A DNA stretch of 5,519 bases from JBKHBT01 sp046542255. GTDB taxonomy: Bacteria > UBP14 > UBA6098 > JBKHBT01. Both the position numbers and the translations under genes were made by a program. The notes under the pieces were generated by a model. That model saw only the letters and a list, made by a program, of their open reading frames with translations. It was not told the DNA's origin and searched no databases. Shown here one piece after another: positions 1 through 5,519 of this stretch; within the stretch, counting starts at the first letter, position 1; every line of letters starts with the position of its first letter. Location: contig JBKHBT010000142.1 of NCBI GenBank assembly GCA_046542255.1, positions 1 through 5,519 of the forward strand. Reading direction: 5' to 3'.

Positions 1-25
1 ACTGATGTTTTAGCCTGAAAAGTAT

Positions 26-49
26 GACAATGCGGAACAGCGCATTGTC
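26..49. repeat. Perfect inverted repeat, 9-bp stem and 6-base loop
   Basis: GACAATGCG at 26-34 is the exact reverse complement of CGCATTGTC at 41-49, with loop GAACAG between. It would form a stable RNA hairpin on either strand. It starts 8 bases after a TGA at 16-18 that could end a gene lying outside the window, so it may be the 3' hairpin of an upstream transcript. However, neither side carries a good T-tract: the + strand continues TGATTGCAAAAAAGG, and the - strand has only a short TTTT a few bases past the stem. I therefore do not call it an intrinsic terminator. An operator-type palindrome is the other possibility. Confidence 0.55.
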
Positions 50-139
50 TGATTGCAAAAAAGGAACGATGAATCCTTCTCTACAGAACTCTGAAATAGA
101 TCATAGGTTTAATACAAAAATATTAACTTCCTATTAAGA

Positions 140-180
140 TTAATTCTGTGCTTGTGTAATCATTTACAATAATATACATT
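140..180 (+). promoter_or_regulatory. Weak candidate promoter region
   Basis: This A+T-rich stretch contains several -10-like hexamers. TACAAT at 165-170 is one mismatch from TATAAT but has no good -35 element at the right distance. TATACA at 173-178 lies 15 bases after TTGTGT at 152-157, which matches TTGACA only in its first three bases. I see no clear Bacteroidota-type TTTG/TAnnTTTG pair here. The site is upstream of a tightly packed gene cluster and downstream of a likely gene boundary, so a promoter is expected in this region, but the exact elements are guesses. Confidence 0.25.
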
Positions 181-190
181 AGTTGGGTAA

Positions 191-210
191 GACAGAGTTT
201 TCACTCTGTC
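191..210 (+). repeat. Perfect inverted repeat in the 5' leader, 8-bp stem and 4-base loop
   Basis: GACAGAGT at 191-198 pairs perfectly with ACTCTGTC at 203-210 around the tetraloop TTTC. It is followed by GGGATGAAG, not by a T-run, so it is not an intrinsic terminator. If transcription starts near 180-186 the hairpin would sit at the extreme 5' end of the operon mRNA, where stem-loops commonly slow decay (known for long-lived outer-membrane-protein mRNAs; its relevance here is inference). It could also be a repressor palindrome just downstream of the promoter. Confidence 0.5.
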
Positions 211-290
211 GGGATGAAGAGGAATTGGGAATAAGGCAAAAAGCCGTTTATTGCAAATGTAGCATTGTTATTCTGCTGCTATTTGTCAAA

Positions 291-298
291 GGAGAAGG
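291..298 (+). promoter_or_regulatory. Strong Shine-Dalgarno sequence in the leader
   Basis: GGAGAAGG is the best ribosome-binding match in the upstream region, better than the GAGG that precedes the first large gene. It lies about 70 bases too far upstream to serve the ATG at 374. The only start-like codon at a useful distance is TTG at 303, 4 bases after the last G and 8 after GGAG. It therefore points to a short leader ORF, or is a chance purine run. Confidence 0.4.
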
Positions 299-302
299 AT
301 AT

Positions 303-377
303 TTGTTTATTATTTATATATCGATTTATCTAAACCAAACTTATAAAATTTACTTAACCAAAAGCGAGGTTGTATGA
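303..377 (+). CDS. Possible 24-codon leader peptide overlapping the next start
   Basis: Starting at TTG 303, this frame encodes 24 residues rich in Ile and Tyr (starting LFIIYISIYL) with a Lys-containing tail (ending KSEVV). It stops at TGA 375-377, giving an ATGA overlap with the ATG of the large gene at 374. Support comes from the GGAGAAGG sequence at 291-298 and the overlap geometry, which is the arrangement expected for translational coupling. Against it are the TTG start, the very short length, the lack of any recognisable family and the A+T-rich composition that favours Ile/Tyr/Leu codons by chance. The same frame is open back to a TTG at 183, directly after a TAG stop at 180-182, but that longer version has no visible Shine-Dalgarno and runs through the 191-210 hairpin. 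Unrecognised and uncertain. Confidence 0.2.
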   Translation: MFIIYISIYLNQTYKIYLTKSEVV

Positions 378-1912
378 AGAAGTTTTTCATTATCTTTGCA
401 ATGCTCGCCGCGTTTATCGCAAGCGGAGAAACCGTTTACGATATACAATATTCGACAACGGGCGAATCGCCACTTCTCGGCGAGACCGTTACCGTGTCGG
501 CTGTTGTTACCGCCACTGGATTTTCCGGAGATAAATTCTTTATCTCCGACCCAGAAGGCGGGCCATGGCGCGGTGTCTATGTCTTTGACTATTCAATAAG
601 GCCTTCGGTTGGTGACTGGATCACTTTAACTGCCGAAGTCGAAGAGTACTATGAACTTACAGAACTTAAAGATGTTTCTGATTATTCGATCGATGGGACG
701 AGAGCAGTGCCGGATGCGCATATTGCAACTTGTTCCGAAGTCGATAGCGAAGAGTCTTTAGAAGGTGTTCTCGTCAAGGTTTACGATGTAGAAATCGAAT
801 CTATTGGCGAATACAATTGGATAATTTCCGATGAAACTGGTACCTTGAATGTCAGCGATGGCTTCGACTATTCATTCACGCCAGAAGTCGGAGTTTCGCT
901 CGATAGTATAATCGGCGTAGTCGATTATTCTTTTGGAAATTATGTTCTTCAACCGCGGTCTGATGCTGATATTACCGGAGAAGCAGAAGATACTACTGTT
1001 ACAGTTACTCCAATTGCAGATATTCAAGATGATTTCGATACCTATGATGGCCAATCGGTAACAATCCAGGGAGTTATAACTGTCCCTGGTGGTAGCACTC
1101 GAGATGATCAGCTAAATGCCTGGATACAGGATGAATCCGGTAAGGGAATTCAGCTTTTCGCCTATGATATACCTGATGATAGCTTGGCTTTCAGAAGAGG
1201 CACAGAAATTAGAGTCGATGGTGTTGTTGGAGAGTATAATTCAACTACACAGGTCAGCGATTTCTCCTATGAAATTATTTCAACAGGAAATCCGCTTCCG
1301 GCAGCAGCCAATATCGATTCTGTATGGGACGATCGTGTAGATTATGAAGGCACATGGACAATGATGTCGGGTTATGTCTCCGACCTTTATTCTGCCGGTG
1401 GCGGAATGAATGTTACGGTAGATACAGATGCTGGACATACCAGTCTTATCCGAATCTGGGAAACTACCGGTATTGAGCTCACCGCAGATATCGGCGATAG
1501 GATAACAGCTTATGGTGTTGGTAGCATTTACTCGGATGATTATCAGATGCTGCCGGGACTTCCAGAAGACATAATCACAGAAGGCTCCACCGATACGATT
1601 TCAGAACCAGCACTCAAAGTACCAGAAACGGTTTATTGGCATGATGACAATACAGGCGATACATATAATATCGAATTTGGCGCACCAATAGGTTATACAA
1701 TAACACTCAGGCTATTTGACAGGCTCGGCCGCGAATGTGGTACACTTTTCCATGGCCAACCAGCCAGCCGAAAAAATATCGCATGGGACGGCCGCGATGA
1801 AACCGGCCGCCTTGTCAAACCAGGCACATATCTATTGCATATGACCGTCGAGTCAGCAACAGGAAGCCTCGATTCGAAAACAGAAACAATCGTTATCGGG
1901 AGCAAGCTATGA
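374..1912 (+). CDS. Secreted multi-OB-fold-like protein with C-terminal FlgD-type Ig domain
   Basis: This 512-residue exported protein has a signal peptide at residues 1-18 (basic KK, hydrophobic core, likely cleavage after ASG). The body holds about four beta-rich repeats at roughly 30-105, 125-202, 211-303 and 312-402. Each opens with a similar strand (LGETVTVSAVVT, LEGVLVKVYDV, YDGQSVTIQGVIT, YEGTWTMMSGYVS) and most continue into an F/W-I-x-D type segment (FFISDPEGG, WIISDETG, WIQDESG). That pattern is typical of bacterial OB-fold domains of the YhcR/DUF5689 kind. Residues about 413-509 match the FlgD Ig-like domain: LRLFDRLGREC, then WDGRDETGRLVKPGTYLLHM. This domain often ends secreted proteins of FCB-group phyla and resembles type IX sorting domains in fold and position. 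No catalytic motif is visible, so a binding or structural surface role is likely (inference). The ATG at 374 has GAGG at 366-369. A TAA at 344-346 with no start codon before 374 excludes a longer form. The stop overlaps the next gene by ATGA. Confidence 0.8.
   Translation: MKKFFIIFAMLAAFIASGETVYDIQYSTTGESPLLGETVTVSAVVTATGFSGDKFFISDPEGGPWRGVYVFDYSIRPSVGDWITLTAEVEEYYELTELKDVSDYSIDGTRAVPDAHIATCSEVDSEESLEGVLVKVYDVEIESIGEYNWIISDETGTLNVSDGFDYSFTPEVGVSLDSIIGVVDYSFGNYVLQPRSDADITGEAEDTTVTVTPIADIQDDFDTYDGQSVTIQGVITVPGGSTRDDQLNAWIQDESGKGIQLFAYDIPDDSLAFRRGTEIRVDGVVGEYNSTTQVSDFSYEIISTGNPLPAAANIDSVWDDRVDYEGTWTMMSGYVSDLYSAGGGMNVTVDTDAGHTSLIRIWETTGIELTADIGDRITAYGVGSIYSDDYQMLPGLPEDIITEGSTDTISEPALKVPETVYWHDDNTGDTYNIEFGAPIGYTITLRLFDRLGRECGTLFHGQPASRKNIAWDGRDETGRLVKPGTYLLHMTVESATGSLDSKTETIVIGSKL
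1898..1902 (+). promoter_or_regulatory. Shine-Dalgarno for the first PorV-like gene, inside the upstream coding sequence
   Basis: GGGAG sits 6 bases before the ATG at 1909, within the last codons of the upstream gene. Together with the ATGA overlap it indicates translation of the second gene by reinitiation or coupling. Confidence 0.6.
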
Positions 1913-2742
1913 GAAGAATAATAACTATATTACTATTGACTATTTTGATAATTCCGGCTTTTGCTGTTTTTGAAGGCCGCTTTTCCGATGCTACCAGTGC
2001 AGCTCTCGGCGATATGCCCGCAGAGCTTGGCCGCGATGGAGCGTCATTATTTGGGCAATATGGCTACAATGCCGGATTTGGCTATAGACTAAATCTCGGC
2101 CATTCCGATTTCTCAGAACCGGGATTCTATGCGGCATGGGGAAAAGAAAACCTTGGACGGCTTATGCTAACATTCTCTGATTTCAGCGTAGGTGACCTTA
2201 CTCATGAAACAGAGGTTGGATTGGCTATTACCAGAGATATTTTCAATGATCCGCATAATGTGCTTAAATTCTCACTTCGTGGCGATGTCTATTCGCTTTC
2301 TTATGGTAAATCACAAGGCGGTATAGACCTCGGCAGTGCTACTGCTATGGGACTGACATTCGGAATGGAAGCTACTTTATACGAAAGAACCAGAGTCGGT
2401 ATTCTCGCAGAAAATCTCACTGCCACTTCGATGGGCGATGAAGGCGATATCGAGATACCAAGAACGGTTACAGGCCTGATCGGTTACAGCCCATATACCA
2501 ATACTGAAATGACTGCTTTTGCAAGGCGCGATGCCGGACATGATTTCGAATATTCTGTTGCTGGCTATGCCCGGCCGATAGACTTTTTGTCTTTTCGAGC
2601 TGGTATCATGTCAAACCCAAGTCGGTTCACTGGCGGAATTGGGATACATTATAAGGGATTTGAAGTAGGCTATGGAATTTTGACTCATCCAGTACTTCCA
2701 GTCTCGCATGTATTTTCAGTAAACTTTCACATGGATAATTAA
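1909..2742 (+). CDS. PorV/PorQ-like outer-membrane beta-barrel protein
   Basis: This 277-residue protein has a clear signal peptide (RR, then a long Ile/Leu core, cleavage probably after AFA at 17-19). The mature part is rich in alternating hydrophobic/polar stretches typical of transmembrane beta strands. Its pattern follows the PorV/PorQ class: a short N-terminal segment with SAALGDM (30-36), a mid-protein VGILAENL (163-170) followed by an IPRTVTGLIGY strand, a late FLSFRAGI (226-233), then GGIGIHYKGFEVGYG (242-256) and a terminal SHVFSVNF strand (266-273). It is shorter than the PorV proteins I know (about 350-400 residues), so it may have fewer or shorter strands and loops. Family knowledge: such barrels act in type IX secretion as cargo shuttles or attachment factors, though many paralogues have no known role. 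It overlaps its upstream neighbour by 4 bases and the next gene by 1. Assigned by pattern only; a generic OmpP1-type porin is the main alternative. Confidence 0.65.
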   Translation: MRRIITILLLTILIIPAFAVFEGRFSDATSAALGDMPAELGRDGASLFGQYGYNAGFGYRLNLGHSDFSEPGFYAAWGKENLGRLMLTFSDFSVGDLTHETEVGLAITRDIFNDPHNVLKFSLRGDVYSLSYGKSQGGIDLGSATAMGLTFGMEATLYERTRVGILAENLTATSMGDEGDIEIPRTVTGLIGYSPYTNTEMTAFARRDAGHDFEYSVAGYARPIDFLSFRAGIMSNPSRFTGGIGIHYKGFEVGYGILTHPVLPVSHVFSVNFHMDN

Positions 2743-5258
2743 TGAATATGTTAGCAATGAAGAAAATATTAACGGCTATGCTTCTTGTTCTGATTGTGGG
2801 ATTAGCTTTTGCGCAGGATTCTGGCGATAAGGTAAATATCAATGCCCTCGATTGCTCGGAACTGCATAAGCTCGACCTTACAGAAGAACAGGAAGAAGCG
2901 ATATGCGAACAGATTCTATACGGCGGTGGCTTCGAGAGCGTATATGATCTTCTCGAACTTGGGGTTTTTACTCCGGAAGAATTCGATAAGATCAAAGACA
3001 AAGTCCAGGTCAGTATCATTCAGGGCATGGACGAGGATGATCCACTTGCACGCGTAGATAATCTTTACTATCGCATATCCAGTTGGCTCTCTGGCGAGGA
3101 TGTCTCGACTGCGGCAATCGATGATTGGGTCGATGCCGTAATTCAGCAGCCTTCGATTCAGGAACTTGGCTATCGCGACCTTGTTAGCCTTCAGAATGTT
3201 TCACCACAGGATGCATTTGCTGTGATGAATCATCGTGATCAAGTTGGCTCAGTACAAAATCGCAGGCAATTAAAAGCAATAGACAATATTACAATTCGCG
3301 GATATGTATCACTCAGAAATTATATCGGCTATGGCGAACCCAAAAAAGACTGGCGGCCAAATGGATGGATTACTAGCGAATACAACGGCAATTCAGGCGA
3401 TTATCGCCCGGGGTACTATCTTCGCGGCCGATATTCATATGGCCCATTCTCTGCCGGAGCTAGATTAGACAGGGCTTTAGGCGTAAAGCTCGAGGATGAT
3501 GCTTGGTACAATCCCGGTGCATACCCCTATGGAAAATTCTATGTAGCTACATCACGCTATGATTTGGGTGACCTTAAAATCCGTCGTGCTGTCGCTGGGG
3601 ACTTCTCGGCAAGTTTCGGCGAAGGAATCACGCTGGGGACCTATGATTGGTTTTCATCAAGGCAAACAGGCGTTGGCTGGAATGTAAGGCAACTCGGTAT
3701 TTCGCCAGATATATCATATAGCAATACATATTCACTACGTGGCTTTGGTATCGAAGCTAATTATAGATTTCTCGAGGCATCATTTTTCGGTTCGGTAAAA
3801 GAAAAACCGGCTGTCTTAAATCCCGATGGAGAATCCTTCTCGGAACTTATCGTTACAGCGCCGGATGCAGAAACCGATATCGATTATGGCACAATTAGTG
3901 AACTCGATACAAGCGGCACAGATTCTACCGAAATAGATACAACCTATCAATCGAATCTGGCGGATTGGGAAGACAAAGTCAAGGAAACCATGGTCGGTTT
4001 CGATTTGACCGCTCAGCCAATCAAAAACGGCCGAATCGGCTTTACTATGTATCGAGCCAACTACGATAAGACATGGAAACCAGACCCTTCGACATTTATA
4101 CTCGATGAAAATCTCAGCACTGGCGATGACCCCGAAGTCGATGCTCGTGATGCTGAGGTATTTAATATGACCTATGCACAGGATTATAGAAGCGCTATGG
4201 GTTTGCATGGTGTCTATAATATTGGCAATCTTGCGATTTCGGCAGAATATTCCGAGATAGTACGCGACCACAATGTCGAATTCCGTATGCAAAATACTGG
4301 CGCTATCGATACAATATTCGGCGATGATACCAGTCCATTACCAATTGGAGACGATCCTTATGGATTAAATGTCAAAACGCAGCTTATAACCAATAGGTTC
4401 AGCATCTTGGCTCTATACCGCCATTATGATATAGATTATGATAACCCTTATAATCGCGGTTTTTCGAATTATCAACGCTATAAAGGCTCTATTTTAGAAA
4501 AAGACTATATGCTCGAGAACAATGCCTTTATGAGCCTTGCCGATGATAATCCGCGCCCGCAGGCCGAGGATGGATATTATTTCAATTTCTTTGGCCGTGC
4601 CACTCGCAAACTATACGGAACAGTCGAATTTGACGCTTTCCGTAGGTTGACAGATAATCTGGAATATCGAAGAATAGTCCTTAAAGCCAATTATCGCCCA
4701 AGTGGCAAACTGATGTTCAAGCTTTGGCGCAAATGGCAGGGAAGAGCTGCCTCCAATGGCCTTACTATCATGGCCTATGAAGTCGATGAAATCAGGTTCT
4801 CTACTGTTGCGATGCTTACTGCTTATTCATCCATCGAGTTCCAGGTTGTACATTCATTCTTCCAAAGCCCTCCGAGGCCAAAATTCAGCCGTAGAAGCGA
4901 AGTAGCTTCTGCTGTTGACCCTTCGGATGCCCTTATGCTTGGAGCGACCATCAATGCTAATGATTATCTTACAATCAAAGGCGGCGCTTCGGTATATCGT
5001 GGATGGTTATGGAATTTCGAAAATAATGACTTTGCTGTTCTTGAAAGCAATATAGATGCTATGCGAATCTGGGTTGCCGCTCAGGACAGATTGGCAGATA
5101 ATCTATCGGCAACGTTCAAAATATCTCTGGATCAACCGCTTCGTGAAACAGGCGTTGAAACCGATGGCTACTATGGCTATGATCCAGATGGTTATGCCGA
5201 AAGCAATATCCGTAATTCTAATGTCAACTGGAAACTTCAGCTCGACTATTTCTTTTAA
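2742..5258 (+). CDS. Helix-hairpin-helix outer-membrane barrel protein
   Basis: This 838-residue outer-membrane protein has its signal peptide at residues 1-24 (MKK at 6-8, cleavage after AFA). A first ComEA-like helix-hairpin-helix unit lies at 31-89: VNINALDCSELHKLDL, then GGFESVYDLLEL and FTPEEFDKIKDKV. A second, weaker one lies at about 136-196 (SIQELGYRDLVSLQNVS to GYVSLRNYI). The remainder is a large beta barrel, including the block seen in FCB-group HhH barrel proteins: AGDFSASFGEGITLGT (285-300) and SLRGFGIEA (331-339). The last strand WKLQLDYFF ends in Phe, the usual outer-membrane insertion signal. Residues about 361-412 are acidic and Thr/Ser-rich, probably a long surface loop. The hairpin glycines that contact DNA in true ComEA are replaced (KLDLTEEQ), so DNA binding is doubtful and a periplasmic plug or scaffold role is more likely (inference). 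ATG 2742 follows a weak GGA and the upstream stop; ATG 2757 (residue 6) would give a tidier signal peptide but has no Shine-Dalgarno. Confidence 0.75.
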   Translation: MNMLAMKKILTAMLLVLIVGLAFAQDSGDKVNINALDCSELHKLDLTEEQEEAICEQILYGGGFESVYDLLELGVFTPEEFDKIKDKVQVSIIQGMDEDDPLARVDNLYYRISSWLSGEDVSTAAIDDWVDAVIQQPSIQELGYRDLVSLQNVSPQDAFAVMNHRDQVGSVQNRRQLKAIDNITIRGYVSLRNYIGYGEPKKDWRPNGWITSEYNGNSGDYRPGYYLRGRYSYGPFSAGARLDRALGVKLEDDAWYNPGAYPYGKFYVATSRYDLGDLKIRRAVAGDFSASFGEGITLGTYDWFSSRQTGVGWNVRQLGISPDISYSNTYSLRGFGIEANYRFLEASFFGSVKEKPAVLNPDGESFSELIVTAPDAETDIDYGTISELDTSGTDSTEIDTTYQSNLADWEDKVKETMVGFDLTAQPIKNGRIGFTMYRANYDKTWKPDPSTFILDENLSTGDDPEVDARDAEVFNMTYAQDYRSAMGLHGVYNIGNLAISAEYSEIVRDHNVEFRMQNTGAIDTIFGDDTSPLPIGDDPYGLNVKTQLITNRFSILALYRHYDIDYDNPYNRGFSNYQRYKGSILEKDYMLENNAFMSLADDNPRPQAEDGYYFNFFGRATRKLYGTVEFDAFRRLTDNLEYRRIVLKANYRPSGKLMFKLWRKWQGRAASNGLTIMAYEVDEIRFSTVAMLTAYSSIEFQVVHSFFQSPPRPKFSRRSEVASAVDPSDALMLGATINANDYLTIKGGASVYRGWLWNFENNDFAVLESNIDAMRIWVAAQDRLADNLSATFKISLDQPLRETGVETDGYYGYDPDGYAESNIRNSNVNWKLQLDYFF

Positions 5259-5264
5259 TTAGAT

Positions 5265-5269
5265 GGGAG
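5265..5269 (+). promoter_or_regulatory. Shine-Dalgarno that decides the start at 5275
   Basis: GGGAG lies 5 bases before the ATG at 5275 in the 16-base gap between genes. An in-frame ATG at 5263 would add four residues (MGDN), but the GGGAG overlaps or follows that codon and nothing comparable precedes it. This supports 5275 as the start. Confidence 0.6.
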
Positions 5270-5274
5270 ATAAT

Positions 5275-5519
5275 ATGAATGATAATATCAAAAAAATCCT
5301 TGCTCTGATAATTCTCCTGCCTGCTTTTCTATTTGCGGGGAGTTATCATGGCATGTACTTATTGGATATGCCTTTGCAGTCCAATGCAAATGCAGCAGGA
5401 ATGGGTAATTTGACGGTTTTGCCGGCAAAATCTGCTGCAAATGCTGTCTTTGCACCTTATATGCTCTCTGACCATGACGGATTTTTCGCTCATGCGCAGA
5501 CAGAACTGGCACAAAGAAC
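5275..5519 (+). CDS. PorV/PorQ-like outer-membrane protein, N-terminal part
   Basis: Only the first 81 complete codons are present; the reading frame is open at the window edge. Residues 1-21 form a signal peptide (basic IKK, hydrophobic core, likely cleavage after LFA). The mature start includes ANAAGMGNLTVLPAKSAANAVFAP. It resembles the opening of PorV/PorQ-type barrels, where a small-residue/GMG motif is followed by a strand and an N-A-V/x-F/Y segment that usually continues WNPAGL; here FAPYML replaces that last part. It would be the second PorV-like gene of the cluster. With so little sequence, the exact subfamily (PorV, PorQ or an unrelated OmpP1-like barrel) cannot be decided. A run of seven A residues at 5290-5296 (Lys-Lys codons) is the only local low-complexity tract. 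Confidence 0.6.
   Translation, partial: MNDNIKKILALIILLPAFLFAGSYHGMYLLDMPLQSNANAAGMGNLTVLPAKSAANAVFAPYMLSDHDGFFAHAQTELAQR

Noticed and set aside
1..18. Possible tail of an upstream gene ending at TGA 16-18
   Set aside because: Only five codons are in the window, so there is no way to tell a real gene end from a chance stop.
121..144. ATTAA repeated at 122-126, 133-137 and 139-143, possible binding-site array
   Set aside because: The repeats are very short, unevenly spaced and in A+T-rich DNA where they are expected by chance.
191..260. Possible riboswitch (the GGCAAAAAGCC segment recalls part of the cyclic-di-GMP-I aptamer)
   Set aside because: Only a short GGC/GCC pairing around an A-run is present. 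The other conserved aptamer segments and the second helix are missing, and the downstream genes give no specific support.
183..302. Upstream extension of the short leader frame to a TTG at 183 (64 residues in total)
   Set aside because: The TTG directly follows a TAG stop, has no Shine-Dalgarno, and the frame runs through the perfect hairpin at 191-210. The product resembles no family I know. Only the last 24 codons have a plausible ribosome-binding site.
1720..2040. Recurring CGGCCG and GGCCGCGATG strings in two genes
   Set aside because: They fall in frame on Gly-Arg-Asp/Glu codons in both proteins and reflect codon preference and shared amino-acid motifs, not a dispersed DNA element.
2627..3019. 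130-codon open frame on the - strand across the junction of the second and third large genes
   Set aside because: It is antisense to two well-supported genes including the HhH domain and a signal peptide. The Ser/Arg-rich translation is typical of a shadow frame.
3816..4292. 158-codon open frame on the - strand inside the large barrel gene
   Set aside because: It lies wholly opposite a convincing coding region whose + strand protein has coherent barrel patterns. The antisense translation is Ile/Cys-rich with no domain or usable ribosome-binding site; it is a shadow of the host gene's codon use.
1..5519. CRISPR array, tRNA/rRNA gene, insertion sequence or phage element
   Set aside because: I saw no regularly spaced repeats, tRNA-like cloverleaf, transposase motif or terminal inverted repeats anywhere in the window.

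Overview
The window looks like part of a bacterial outer-membrane operon on the + strand. Four consecutive genes (374-1912, 1909-2742, 2742-5258 and 5275 to the end of the window) each encode a protein with an N-terminal Sec-type signal peptide. They are packed almost without spacers: a 4-base ATGA overlap, a 1-base overlap, then a 16-base gap. I see no terminator between them and the last gene runs off the window, so the unit continues downstream. No gene on the - strand is credible.

The protein types suggest a Gram-negative member of the FCB group or a related candidate phylum (Bacteroidota, Fibrobacterota, Cloacimonadota, Zixibacteria, Marinimicrobia and similar). They are a secreted multidomain protein ending in a FlgD-type Ig-like domain, two small barrels of PorV/PorQ appearance, and a large barrel with ComEA-like helix-hairpin-helix repeats at its periplasmic end. 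All of these are typical of that group. Base composition is moderate and A+T-leaning, falling to strongly A+T-rich in the upstream leader. I cannot fix the phylum from the sequence alone.

Layout. Bases 1-373 hold no convincing full-length gene. They contain two perfect inverted repeats (26-49 and 191-210), a weak promoter-like A+T-rich stretch (about 140-180), and a possible 24-codon leader ORF (303-377) that has a strong Shine-Dalgarno sequence and stops on the start codon of the first large gene. Then come the secreted protein with about four OB-like beta repeats plus a FlgD-Ig tail (374-1912), the first PorV-like barrel (1909-2742), the HhH/large-barrel protein (2742-5258), and the start of a second PorV/PorQ-like protein (5275-5519, partial).

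How they may work together (inference). In type IX secretion systems, PorV-class barrels bind cargo through a C-terminal beta-sandwich sorting domain. Here a secreted protein with a C-terminal beta-sandwich is translationally coupled to a PorV-like barrel, followed by a large barrel and another PorV-like gene. A dedicated cargo plus outer-membrane shuttle module is a reasonable hypothesis, but nothing in the sequence proves it.
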